Assembly (NCBI GenBank): GCA_030706665.1
Contig: JAUZOB010000079.1
Coordinates: 1 to 11,683 of the forward strand
DNA from: Bacteroidota bacterium
GTDB lineage: Bacteria > Bacteroidota > Bacteroidia > Bacteroidales > Prolixibacteraceae
DNA length: 11,683 nt
Direction of reading: 5' to 3'
The position numbers were made by a program, and so were the translations under genes. The notes beneath the pieces are model-generated. The model had not been told where the DNA came from and did not search any database. It saw nothing but the letters and a program-made list of their open reading frames with translations. Below, one piece after another: positions 1 to 7,226 of this stretch (position 1 is the first letter of the stretch; every line of letters starts with the position of its first letter).

Positions 1-278
1 ATTCCCTTTTCTTTGGCAACTCCTTCTGTACCGAAAGTAATCTGCTCAAGAGGCAAATGATGTTCAGCGGCCAGTCTGCATACAAACTGTTCATCACCAT
101 CAGACTCCGCCCCTCTTAAAGAAAAATTGCAATGAGCTACAACAACCTTAAATCCATAACGCACCAATAAGTCAAGCAGGACAACCGAATCGAGGCCTCC
201 GCTTACACCTGCAAGAATTGAGTCATCCGGATTGACATTGCATTGATGAGTTATGAATTTAAAGAATCTATTCTGCAT
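1..278 (-). CDS. tilS: tRNA(Ile)-lysidine synthase, N-terminal part (cut by window start)
   Basis: The 92 visible residues begin MQNRFFKFI and contain the PP-loop ATP-binding motif SGGLDS at residues 26-31, followed by a strand ending in VAHCNFSLRG (about 47-56) and an acidic ESDGDE stretch. This is the standard N-terminus of TilS. The family enzyme uses ATP and lysine to convert the wobble cytidine of tRNA-Ile (CAU anticodon) to lysidine, so that the tRNA reads AUA and is charged with isoleucine; it is cytosolic and normally essential. The ATG at 276-278 follows the pepT stop after only 3 bases, so translation is probably coupled to pepT and the two are likely in one operon with the hypothetical gene upstream. 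The rest of the catalytic domain and the tRNA-binding C-terminal domains lie outside the window, so integrity cannot be judged. Identification rests on the PP-loop and the following conserved block. Confidence 0.9.
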   Translation of the reverse strand, partial: MQNRFFKFITHQCNVNPDDSILAGVSGGLDSVVLLDLLVRYGFKVVVAHCNFSLRGAESDGDEQFVCRLAAEHHLPLEQITFGTEGVAKEKG

Positions 279-281
279 GAA

Positions 282-1511
282 TTAACGAATCTCGCCTGTT
301 AAATCAATAATCTTCAGTATTACATCCACAGCTTTCTGCATCGATTCAACCGGAATAAATTCATATTTCCCGTGAAAATTATGGCCTCCGGCGAAAATAT
401 TCGGACAAGGTAATCCCATGAAAGAAATCCGTGCGCCATCGGTACCTCCGCGAATAGGGATCACCTTCGGCTTAACATCTACTTCTTCCATCGCTTTCCG
501 GGCCAGATCAATGACATACATGACCGGTTCAATCTTTTCGCGCATGTTGTAATACTGGTCATTTATTTCAACTTCAGCGGTCCCTTCTCCAAATTCCGAG
601 TTGATTTTCTTAACCAAATGGTGCATTTCAGATTTGCGGTCTTCAAAACGGTCTTTTTTAAAGTCGCGGATGATATAATCCATTTCGGTCAGCTCAACAT
701 TGCCCTGAATGGAGGTCAAATGATAAAATCCTTCGTACTCCTGAGTATGTTCCGGAACTTCATGACGGGGAAGCATGCTGATAAACTGGTTGGCAATACG
801 CATGGAGTTGCGCATTTTTCCTCTTGCATATCCGGGATGGACATTTCGTCCGTGTATCAGAACCCTTGCAAAGGCTGCGTTGAAATTTTCATACTGCAGT
901 TCCCCTATTTCACCGCCATCCATGGTATAAGCAAAGTCTGCACCAAAACGTTTTACATCGAAGTAATCCGCTCCATGACCGATTTCTTCATCGGGAGTAA
1001 AACAGATCCGTACTTTCCCGTGAGGGATCTCAGGATGCGCTACCAGATATTCAGCAGCGGTAACAATTTCTGCTATGCCTGCTTTGTCATCGGCTCCTAA
1101 TAATGTTTTCCCATCGGTCGTAATAAGAGTCTGACCGATACAATCTTTCAATTCGGGAAAAAGAGTGGTAGAAAGGACGATCTGTTCTTCCTGATTTAAT
1201 ACGATGTCATCACCGTTGTAATTCGCCACAACCTGAGGATTTATGTGGCGGGCACTAAAGTCAGGACTCGTGTCCATATGAGCGATAAAACCCACGACAG
1301 GAACATCGTGTTTAATATTCGATGGCAAAGTTGCCATTACATATCCGTTTTCATCTACATCTACCTCGATAAGCCCGATAGAGGTCAACTCTGCAGCTAA
1401 TTCTTTTGCAAAGCGAAGCTGTCCGGGAGTACTTGGAACTAATCCTGTTTTTGAATCAGATTGCGTATTTTGTCTGACGTAAGAGAAGAAACGATCAATA
1501 AGTTTTTCCAT
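282..1511 (-). CDS. pepT: Peptidase T (tripeptide aminopeptidase), M20B family
   Basis: A 409-residue cytosolic zinc exopeptidase that removes the N-terminal residue from tripeptides, late in peptide catabolism. The length matches the family (about 410). All metal and catalytic positions known from E. coli PepT are visible: AHMD with His78 and Asp80; GADDKAG at 139-145, whose first Asp (141) bridges the two metals; the catalytic pair Glu175-Glu176 in TPDEEIG; Asp198 in TMDGG; and the C-terminal GGHNFHG ligand block around His380. The lid/dimerisation domain occupies roughly residues 205-325. The start at 1511 lies 2 bases after the stop of the upstream hypothetical gene, and the stop lies 3 bases before tilS, so it is the middle gene of a probable operon. 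Nothing looks truncated or damaged. The name is secure from the active-site pattern; strict tripeptide specificity is assumed from the family. Confidence 0.95.
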   Translation of the reverse strand: MEKLIDRFFSYVRQNTQSDSKTGLVPSTPGQLRFAKELAAELTSIGLIEVDVDENGYVMATLPSNIKHDVPVVGFIAHMDTSPDFSARHINPQVVANYNGDDIVLNQEEQIVLSTTLFPELKDCIGQTLITTDGKTLLGADDKAGIAEIVTAAEYLVAHPEIPHGKVRICFTPDEEIGHGADYFDVKRFGADFAYTMDGGEIGELQYENFNAAFARVLIHGRNVHPGYARGKMRNSMRIANQFISMLPRHEVPEHTQEYEGFYHLTSIQGNVELTEMDYIIRDFKKDRFEDRKSEMHHLVKKINSEFGEGTAEVEINDQYYNMREKIEPVMYVIDLARKAMEEVDVKPKVIPIRGGTDGARISFMGLPCPNIFAGGHNFHGKYEFIPVESMQKAVDVILKIIDLTGEIR

Positions 1512-1513
1512 AA

Positions 1514-2200
1514 CTAAACATCATCTGAATTAAATCTAAAGCCCAGTCGTTTACCGGTAAGTACTTTTGAATGACTGATCTTTTGTTCCATAAGATCGAC
1601 AGAAGCAATTTTCACCTGATCATACGGAGGAATCAACAAATCAAATTGAAGAGTATAAAGCAAGGCATTCTCGATAATCATTCTCCATTCTTCCTGTCCC
1701 AACGGGACAGATGAAAAATGCCGTTTTCGTCCCTGTCTTTTTCCTTCTACAACATACCGGTTTTCACGATTGACAAATATACGGGCAATAAGATAACCCA
1801 GATCATCTGTGCGGTTGTATTTAAAAGAATCGGCTAAAAAGTTATAAACACTTATGACTCCCGAGTAGGAGTTATTAATATCCGACTTAAGATAATCAGT
1901 TTTCCAGATCACATGATCTCTGTCAAATTCAAAAATATTTGTATGCAGACTAAAAATCAAAACATCGGCTGCAACGCGTATTTCAGCTTCAAACGGGCCT
2001 AAATCAGAATATACAGGTATAAGTTGGTCTGTGTCTAATTTATCCTTGAGTTCATTGTTATACTCGGCAACAAGGTCTTTCAATGTCTTTTTCAAAAGGG
2101 CAAAAGACTGACGGGAAGCATTAAAAACCTGTTGTTTTACAGTCTCCTTTTCAGATAATATCTGAAATATCTGATCCTTTTTGCGATTTTCAGTATTCAT
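1514..2200 (-). CDS. Conserved-looking hypothetical protein, first gene of the pepT-tilS cluster
   Basis: A 228-residue soluble protein starting MNTENRKKDQ; I do not recognise a named domain. There is no signal peptide or membrane segment. Residues 1-55 are charged and likely helical (possible short coiled coil, rich in K, E and Q). A mixed region follows with PFEAEIRVAADVLIFSLHTN near residues 68-88, then an Arg/Lys patch VEGKRQGRKRHFSSVPL near 150-170. The open frame extends upstream to 2386 with a poor-quality sequence that overlaps the end of proS and crosses its terminator, so I chose the ATG at 2198-2200, which sits after the terminator. A TATCTTTA match (2235-2228, minus strand) to the Bacteroidota -7 consensus TAnnTTTG lies just upstream, but no convincing -33 box is seen. 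The stop is 2 bases before pepT, implying co-transcription with pepT and tilS. Function is unknown. Confidence 0.8.
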   Translation of the reverse strand: MNTENRKKDQIFQILSEKETVKQQVFNASRQSFALLKKTLKDLVAEYNNELKDKLDTDQLIPVYSDLGPFEAEIRVAADVLIFSLHTNIFEFDRDHVIWKTDYLKSDINNSYSGVISVYNFLADSFKYNRTDDLGYLIARIFVNRENRYVVEGKRQGRKRHFSSVPLGQEEWRMIIENALLYTLQFDLLIPPYDQVKIASVDLMEQKISHSKVLTGKRLGFRFNSDDV

Positions 2201-2235
2201 ATGCGGAAAACTTTCTGTTTGTACGGTTAAAGATA

Positions 2236-2267
2236 ATAAAAAAGGCAGCCTTTTGTAAGGGCTGCCT
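2236..2267 (-). terminator. Intrinsic terminator of proS
   Basis: A perfect 8-base-pair GC-rich stem (plus-strand arms AGGCAGCC at 2243-2250 and GGCTGCCT at 2260-2267) encloses a 9-base loop. Read on the minus strand it is followed by a run of T (plus-strand A run 2238-2243). It lies 26 bases past the proS stop, which fits rho-independent termination of proS and separates it from the hypothetical-pepT-tilS cluster. Confidence 0.88.
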
Positions 2268-2292
2268 AATACATTATTTCTGATAATTATCT

Positions 2293-3768
2293 TTAATATG
2301 CCAATGCAAAAAGCACTCTGCGATGTGACGGTTTCCCCGTTACAATACAGGTCCCTTCTTCTTCGGGAGCATCGAACGGAATACAACGAATTGTAGCTTT
2401 CGTTTCGTCTTTAATTCTTTCTTCAGTTTCGGTAGTCCCATCCCAATGTGCTAAAACAAAACCGCCTTTGGTAGTCAATACTTTTTTAAATTCGTCGTAA
2501 GTATCAACTTTAGTGGTCATCTGTGCTCTAAAGTCAAACGCTTTTTTATAGATGCTATCCTGGATCTTCTGAAGCAGGTCTTCGACATATTGATCAATAT
2601 TCTCGAGACTCTGTACTGATTTTTCAAGAGTATCACGACGGGCAACTTCAACGGTATTATTTTCCAAGTCCCTGGGGCCGATTGCAAGACGGACCGGCAC
2701 ACCTTTCAATTCGTATTCTGCAAATTTCCATCCCGGCTTCTTGTTGTCGTTATCATCAAATTTTACAGAAATTCCTCTTTTACGAAGAGCTGCGGTAATT
2801 TCTTTTACTTTAGCAGAGATTTCCTCAAGCTGCTCCAATTTTTTATAGATCGGAACGATGACAACCTGATAAGGAGCCAAACGAGGAGGCAGTACTAATC
2901 CGTTGTCGTCTGAATGTGCCATGATCAATGCTCCCATCAAACGGGTTGACACTCCCCAGGAAGTTGCCCACACATAATCAAGCTTACCTTCTTTATTCGC
3001 AAACTGAACATCGAAAGCCTTCGCGAAATTCTGTCCCAGGAAATGGGAAGTACCTGATTGCAGAGCCTTACCATCCTGCATTAAAGCTTCAATGGTATAA
3101 GTATCAAGGGCACCGGCAAATCGTTCATTAGCCGACTTACACCCTTTGATCACAGGCACAGCCATGTAATTTTCGGCAAAATCAGCATAAACATTAATCA
3201 TGCGGGTGGTCTCTTCGACTGCTTCTTCACGGGTAGCATGAGCAGTGTGTCCTTCCTGCCAGAGAAATTCAGCAGTACGGAGGAACAGTCGGGTACGCAT
3301 TTCCCATCGAACGACATTCGCCCACTGATTAATCAGAAGCGGCAGGTCACGATAAGACTGAATCCAATTTTTATAGGTATTCCAAATGATGGTTTCCGAA
3401 GTAGGCCTTACGATAAGCTCTTCTTCCAATTTCGCATCAGGATCGACAACAACACCGGAGCCGTCCGGATTATTCTTTAACCGATAATGGGTAACAACTG
3501 CACACTCTTTAGCAAATCCTTCAACATGATCAGCCTCTTTGCTGAAGAACGATTTTGGAATAAATAACGGAAAATACGCATTTACATGCCCTGTTTCTTT
3601 AAACATCCGATCAAGCTCTGCATGCATCTTTTCCCAGATTGCATATCCATAAGGCTTAATGACCATACACCCTCTCACAGCTGAACTTTCAGCCAGGTCT
3701 GCTTTCAAAACAAGGTCATTGTACCATTGTGAATAATTCTCACTTCTTGACGTCAATTCTTTGGCCAT
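2293..3768 (-). CDS. proS: Prolyl-tRNA synthetase, archaeal/eukaryotic type (class II)
   Basis: A 491-residue cytosolic enzyme that activates proline with ATP and charges tRNA-Pro. Class II motifs are visible in order: motif 1 with the KPYGYAIWE stretch (about 38-46); the RPTSET proline-pocket block (121-126); motif 2 RWEMRTRLFLRTAEFLWQEG (154-173); and motif 3 with MGALIMAHSDDNGLVLPPRL (278-297). The anticodon-binding domain follows from about residue 300 (YQVVIVPIYKK). A C-terminal domain carries two cysteines (TIRCIPF and GTCIVTG) and ends in the Tyr typical of this subgroup. No editing (INS) insertion lies between motifs 2 and 3, and the length of about 490 marks the short 'ProS type 3' form common in Bacteroidota, unlike the roughly 570-residue E. 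coli type. The ATG at 3766-3768 gives the usual N-terminus. It is divergent from the lipoprotein gene and ends at its own terminator, so it is probably transcribed alone. Confidence 0.96.
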   Translation of the reverse strand: MAKELTSRSENYSQWYNDLVLKADLAESSAVRGCMVIKPYGYAIWEKMHAELDRMFKETGHVNAYFPLFIPKSFFSKEADHVEGFAKECAVVTHYRLKNNPDGSGVVVDPDAKLEEELIVRPTSETIIWNTYKNWIQSYRDLPLLINQWANVVRWEMRTRLFLRTAEFLWQEGHTAHATREEAVEETTRMINVYADFAENYMAVPVIKGCKSANERFAGALDTYTIEALMQDGKALQSGTSHFLGQNFAKAFDVQFANKEGKLDYVWATSWGVSTRLMGALIMAHSDDNGLVLPPRLAPYQVVIVPIYKKLEQLEEISAKVKEITAALRKRGISVKFDDNDNKKPGWKFAEYELKGVPVRLAIGPRDLENNTVEVARRDTLEKSVQSLENIDQYVEDLLQKIQDSIYKKAFDFRAQMTTKVDTYDEFKKVLTTKGGFVLAHWDGTTETEERIKDETKATIRCIPFDAPEEEGTCIVTGKPSHRRVLFALAY

Positions 3769-3794
3769 AAATCTCTATATTGGTATGATATTTG

Positions 3795-3825
3795 CTATAA
3801 TATTTATGAAATAACGTGATACAAA
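3795..3825 (-). promoter_or_regulatory. Weak candidate promoter for proS
   Basis: On the minus strand TTTG (3825-3822), a 19-base spacer and TATTATAG (3802-3795) resemble the Bacteroidota sigma-ABfr pattern TTTG, 19-21 bases, TAnnTTTG. The -7 element matches at only four of six fixed positions. It would place the transcript start about 20 bases before the proS ATG. The call rests on position and a partial consensus only. Confidence 0.3.
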
Positions 3826-3860
3826 GAAACAAAAAATATTATTGAATTCTAAATGTTTTG

Positions 3861-3866
3861 GGAGGA
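3861..3866 (+). promoter_or_regulatory. Strong Shine-Dalgarno site deciding the lipoprotein start
   Basis: GGAGGA lies 6 bases before the ATG at 3873. A TTG at 3858, in frame and upstream, would read through the Shine-Dalgarno itself, so it is not the start. A site this strong is notable because other gene starts in the window show little or no Shine-Dalgarno sequence, as is usual in Bacteroidota. Confidence 0.75.
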
Positions 3867-3872
3867 CAAGTC

Positions 3873-5288
3873 ATGAAAAACAAACTCAAAATTCTTGTTG
3901 TAACTGCATTCGTTATCAGTGCATGCGGTCCGACAACACACGTATCTTCCGGGTACGTTGATGACATTTATTATTCTCCCGGAGACACGCCTCCTCCTGT
4001 CATAGAGAAACGCGCCCCGGAAAGACAAACTGGGAATAATCAAATTGTTATCAGTGAAGAGAGAAGGAACCAGCAAGGGACCAAGACTCAGGAGAATTAT
4101 GTTTTCACTGAGAATAATCAAGGAAATACTCAGGTCAGTGAATATAATTTAGAGAGAGCCCGTCTTGCGAACAGCGACACTACCGCTCTTTACAATAACG
4201 ACACAATCACTACCGTTATTAACAATTATTACACCGACGATAATGATTATGTGGACTACTCATGGAGAATCAATCGTTTCCATCATGGATTCTATTTCGA
4301 TTACAGTCCATATTGGGGCTACGGATTCAATTCATGGTATGGTCCTTCCTATGGTTATTATGGAGGATTCTACGATCCTTGGTTCTATGATCCATGGTAT
4401 TATGGAGCTTATAGCGGATGGTACGGATGGGGCTTCCCATTATACGGTGCTTTAGGATTTGGCGGTTACTGGGGCGGCTACGGCGGTGGCTGGGGCCATC
4501 ATATGTACTCCGAACCATATTACACCAACTATGGCAAACGTCGTACTGAAAACTCTATGATTTATGGAGGTGGAAGACATGGCAACAGTGGCACTAATTC
4601 TATTGCAGGTCAACCGGGACAGGTTAATCTGAGAAGCAGAAACAGCGGGGTTGTAAATAACACTACAGGACTTAGAAATGCAACTTTATCATCTCAGGGA
4701 AACGCAAATGTTCCTTCAAATTACAGGAGCAGGAATGAGATTCCTCAGAGTGCAGGTCAACAGGTACAAACCCGATCAGCAAATGTAAATACCGGAGTTG
4801 CCATCGAACGCAGAAGAGCAAACTATACTACAGGTTCTGCTACGCAAGTTAATTCTGAAAATACAACTAACGTTCAGAATCAGATGAGAAGCTATAATCC
4901 AGGACGTGTACGTCAGGCAACCCAGACTGAAGTATCAGCAACCTCAGGAAGGAATTACGCTCCAAGTTATAGTACTCCGAGATCCAACTATCGTCCGAGC
5001 TATAACAGAGAGGCATATTCCACTAATTACAGCCGACCCCGCATTGTGCAGGGAACTACCAGTGCTCCGCGACAAAGAAGTATCTCGACCTACTCAAATT
5101 CGGTTCGCAGCAGTACCAGTAACTTTAATCGCGGATCAAGCTCATCGGGCAGTAATGTCCGTTATGCCCCATCTTCCGGAGGAACCCGCTCAACAAATTA
5201 TACTCCGAGTTATAACAGCGGAGGAAGCAGAAGTAGCGGAGGCGGAGGAAGCAATTCTTCCGGATCAGGTTATGGTCATCGCAGATAA
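3873..5288 (+). CDS. Surface-type lipoprotein with Gly/Tyr/Trp-rich core and low-complexity Ser/Asn/Arg tail
   Basis: 471 residues from the ATG at 3873. The N-terminus MKNKLKILVVTAFVISACG is a lipoprotein signal with the acceptor cysteine at residue 18, so the mature protein should be lipid-anchored in the envelope. Four zones are visible: a polar linker (about 19-125, with TPPPVIEKRAPE); an aromatic/Gly-rich core (about 126-220) with repeated DPW and WYG-like steps such as FYDPWFYDPWYYG and GGYWGGYGGGWG; an Asn/Ser/Arg/Gln/Thr-rich stretch (about 221-430) with recurring PSY and NY motifs; and a Ser/Gly tail ending SGYGHRR. No enzymatic motif is recognised. A TATTATTG (3837-3844) close to the -7 consensus precedes it, without a good -33 box. 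The FadL-like gene starts 60 bases downstream on the same strand, with no terminator between, so they may be co-transcribed. The function is unknown; structural, adhesive or barrel-associated roles are only guesses. Confidence 0.85.
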   Translation: MKNKLKILVVTAFVISACGPTTHVSSGYVDDIYYSPGDTPPPVIEKRAPERQTGNNQIVISEERRNQQGTKTQENYVFTENNQGNTQVSEYNLERARLANSDTTALYNNDTITTVINNYYTDDNDYVDYSWRINRFHHGFYFDYSPYWGYGFNSWYGPSYGYYGGFYDPWFYDPWYYGAYSGWYGWGFPLYGALGFGGYWGGYGGGWGHHMYSEPYYTNYGKRRTENSMIYGGGRHGNSGTNSIAGQPGQVNLRSRNSGVVNNTTGLRNATLSSQGNANVPSNYRSRNEIPQSAGQQVQTRSANVNTGVAIERRRANYTTGSATQVNSENTTNVQNQMRSYNPGRVRQATQTEVSATSGRNYAPSYSTPRSNYRPSYNREAYSTNYSRPRIVQGTTSAPRQRSISTYSNSVRSSTSNFNRGSSSSGSNVRYAPSSGGTRSTNYTPSYNSGGSRSSGGGGSNSSGSGYGHRR

Positions 5289-5348
5289 TCTTATAATAAG
5301 AAAAAGAGTTAATCAAAATAACTTATTAACCCTATTCAAAATAAAAAT

Positions 5349-6842
5349 ATGAAACGCTTATTATACAGTATAATTCTAACAATATTTGCAACTGGCGTAC
5401 TATACGCACAAGATGCAAGAGATGCATTACGACTTTCTTTTTACAATGTTAACGGAACAGCAAGATCCGCCGGTATGGGAAATGCAATCGGAGCCCTCGG
5501 CGGTGACTTTGCTTCACTCTCCATTAACCCGGCCGGAAGTGCAATCTATCGATCTACCGAGTTTTCATTCACCCCTTCGTTAAGTTATCACAATGCAAAT
5601 GCAACCTTCGAAGGCAACCGGTCGAATGACACAAAGTATATGCTTAATTTCAGCCAGTTTGGTCTTGTAACAGGCATTCCCGTTAATAACAACGAATCCG
5701 GCATTATCAGTGTAAACTTCGGGATTGGTTACAACAGGCTGGCCGATTTTAATCGCAATTTTATGGTAGGGACTCCAAGTGCAAATTCAACCATCTTGGA
5801 TTACTTTACCCAATATGCAAACCAGATCGGCAATCCCGACCAATTTGACGGCTATAATGAAGGTTTAGCATGGAGAGCAAATTTGATCAATTATGATTCA
5901 AATTCGCCTCAAGGTCAGCAATATTGGAATGATATTCAAAACAATGGATACAAGCAATCGCTAACCCGATCAATCAACACAAGCGGTGGCATTGATGAGT
6001 ATGTATTCAATATTGGCACGAACATCAACCATCGAATTTATCTGGGTGCAACAATCGGAGTTCAGAATGTTTATTATAAAGAAACATTCATGCATTCCGA
6101 AGTCGATGAAAATGGAACAATCGATTTTTTCAATAGTTTAGACTATAGCGGGTATAATAAAACTACCGGATCAGGAGTCAACATCAAGCTGGGTGCAATT
6201 TTCCGCCCTGTTGACAATCTGAGATTAGGGATTGCATTCCACTCTCCTACTTTTTATGATCTTCATGACACCTATGACCGCACCATGCAATCAAGCGTTA
6301 ACGATAATGCAGGTGTAGCTGTTATTTCAAATGTAATGCCTGATTACGTTGGAGAATATGATTATAAACTTGAAACACCTCTCAAACTCGTTCTCAGCGG
6401 TTCATATTTGTTCGGCAAAGAAGGTTTGATCAGCGTTGACTATGAATATACCGACTATTCTACCATGAAGTTAAGAAGCGGTGGTGACGGATATGATTTC
6501 AAAAATGAAAACAACGACATCTCGAATATCTATGGAGCTACACAAAATCTAAGAATCGGAGGAGAATATCGTCCACTTGACTTCTTAGCTCTGAGAGCAG
6601 GGATTGAATTGATTGGAAATCCTTACAGATCAACTGCATTTAATGCTTCGCAACCCAATAAAAATTTCTCTTATACCAATTATGCTGTAGGTTTTGGGAT
6701 CAGACAAAGCTCTTACTTTTTTGATATTGCTTATAAGTTAACAGATTCCAAAGAGTACAATGCACTTTATCCGGGCGGTTCGATGGCTAAATACAATGTA
6801 AATAGCAATCAACTACTCTTCACATTAGGTTTTAAATTCTAA
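5349..6842 (+). CDS. FadL/OMPP1-type outer-membrane beta-barrel protein ('hemin receptor'-like)
   Basis: 497 residues with a signal peptide (MKRLLYSIILTIFATGVLYA, cleavage near residue 20-21) followed by the conserved block SAGMGNAIGALGGDFASLS and NPAG (residues 60-63). That block is the hallmark of FadL-related transporters, whose N-terminus plugs a 14-strand barrel. Alternating aromatic and polar strands run through the rest (for example LVLSGSYLFG, ISVDYEYTDY, LRAGIELIG), and the protein ends in LLFTLGFKF with the C-terminal Phe expected for BAM-assembled barrels. Homologues in Bacteroidales are often annotated 'hemin receptor', but FadL relatives elsewhere move long-chain fatty acids or other hydrophobic molecules; the sequence does not decide the substrate. 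The ATG at 5349 follows an A-rich leader without Shine-Dalgarno. It lies 60 bases after the lipoprotein gene and is followed by three stem-loops that should end the transcript. It appears intact. Confidence 0.88.
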   Translation: MKRLLYSIILTIFATGVLYAQDARDALRLSFYNVNGTARSAGMGNAIGALGGDFASLSINPAGSAIYRSTEFSFTPSLSYHNANATFEGNRSNDTKYMLNFSQFGLVTGIPVNNNESGIISVNFGIGYNRLADFNRNFMVGTPSANSTILDYFTQYANQIGNPDQFDGYNEGLAWRANLINYDSNSPQGQQYWNDIQNNGYKQSLTRSINTSGGIDEYVFNIGTNINHRIYLGATIGVQNVYYKETFMHSEVDENGTIDFFNSLDYSGYNKTTGSGVNIKLGAIFRPVDNLRLGIAFHSPTFYDLHDTYDRTMQSSVNDNAGVAVISNVMPDYVGEYDYKLETPLKLVLSGSYLFGKEGLISVDYEYTDYSTMKLRSGGDGYDFKNENNDISNIYGATQNLRIGGEYRPLDFLALRAGIELIGNPYRSTAFNASQPNKNFSYTNYAVGFGIRQSSYFFDIAYKLTDSKEYNALYPGGSMAKYNVNSNQLLFTLGFKF

Positions 6843-6843
6843 C

Positions 6844-6865
6844 ACAGGATTCAAAAGAATCCTGT
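6844..6865. repeat. Perfect 9-bp stem-loop after the FadL-like gene
   Basis: ACAGGATTC (6844-6852), loop AAAA, GAATCCTGT (6857-6865). It begins immediately after the stop codon. There is no T run on either side, so it is more likely a 3'-end stabilising hairpin or part of a composite terminator than an intrinsic terminator by itself. Confidence 0.7.
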
Positions 6866-6876
6866 CAGGCAAAGGC

Positions 6877-6903
6877 AAGGAAAGAACCTGAGGTTCTTTC
6901 CTT
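6877..6903. repeat. Perfect 12-bp stem-loop with 3-base loop
   Basis: AAGGAAAGAACC (6877-6888), loop TGA, GGTTCTTTCCTT (6892-6903). It is only 11 bases beyond the preceding hairpin and, like it, lacks a proper T tract (only three Ts at the end). It may act in transcript end formation together with the downstream bidirectional terminator. Confidence 0.7.
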
Positions 6904-6922
6904 TAAACACCCTGATCAATAT

Positions 6923-6969
6923 AAAAACAAAGAGTATGTCCCAAAAAAGGAGCATACTCTTTGTTTTTT
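6923..6969. terminator. Bidirectional intrinsic terminator between convergent transcripts
   Basis: A perfect 16-bp stem pairs AAAAACAAAGAGTATG (6923-6938) with CATACTCTTTGTTTTT (6953-6968). The 14-base loop has further internal complementarity (CC with GG around AAAAAA). The plus-strand side ends in TTTTTT (6964-6969), and the opposite strand ends in TTTTT (complement of 6923-6927). It can therefore end both the lipoprotein/FadL-like transcript and the btu transcript, which converge here. Confidence 0.85.
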
Positions 6970-6980
6970 CTCTATTTATT

Positions 6981-7116
6981 AAATCAGCGAGATCTATAAA
7001 TGAAATTACTGTTGTCCAGAATAAGTTTGCAACTCCACACCCGTACAAACCTGATACAAAAAGCAGATGTAAAAAATACGACAGAACTCGTAGCATTTGC
7101 AACCGAATATAGATAG
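6981..7116 (+). pseudogene. Relic of a LuxR/NarL-type helix-turn-helix C-terminus (frameshifted)
   Basis: In the frame of 7000-7116 the end reads HTRTNLIQKADVKNTTELVAFA, then TEYR and a stop (TAG 7114-7116); the first 20 of those residues plus the rest match the recognition-helix end and final helix of LuxR-family domains (pattern HRxNIxxKLxVKNTxELVxYA). The preceding piece of the domain appears one frame over at 6981-7034 as KSARSINEITVVQNKFAT, which aligns with KEIAxxLxISxxTVAT. A small indel near 7030-7040 explains the shift. The receiver or sensor part that normally precedes this domain is absent: upstream is the terminator at 6923-6969. The fragment of about 45 residues has no plausible start, so it is a decayed remnant. 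It was recognised by eye from the family pattern, without an alignment, so the assignment is probable and not certain. Confidence 0.6.
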
Positions 7117-7226
7117 GAGATAAGCTCAACAATGGACAGCTTTCTACCAGGCTTTTTTACAATAGTCTTCCGGTCAAGTATATATTTCACAAAATTGTCA
7201 GAGTCCCATTTAAAAAGCCTTCCTTT

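Noticed and set aside
618..1100. 160-codon open frame opposite pepT
   Set aside because: It is fully antisense to an intact peptidase with all active-site residues and has no recognisable protein features.
2201..2386. Upstream extension of the hypothetical gene by 62 codons
   Set aside because: It overlaps the 3' end of proS and runs across the proS terminator stem, and its residues look like out-of-frame translation; the ATG at 2200 fits better.
3858..3872. TTG start five codons before the lipoprotein ATG
   Set aside because: It would translate the GGAGGA Shine-Dalgarno itself; the ATG at 3873 has ideal spacing and gives a clean lipoprotein signal.
4906..5352. 148-codon open frame on the plus strand inside the lipoprotein gene
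   Set aside because: It is a shifted reading of the low-complexity Ser/Asn/Arg tail; the biased codons keep other frames open.
6984..7190. Minus-strand open frames in the convergent intergenic region (68 and 93 codons)
   Set aside because: They run antisense to the LuxR-like relic and through the terminator hairpins, with no family resemblance.
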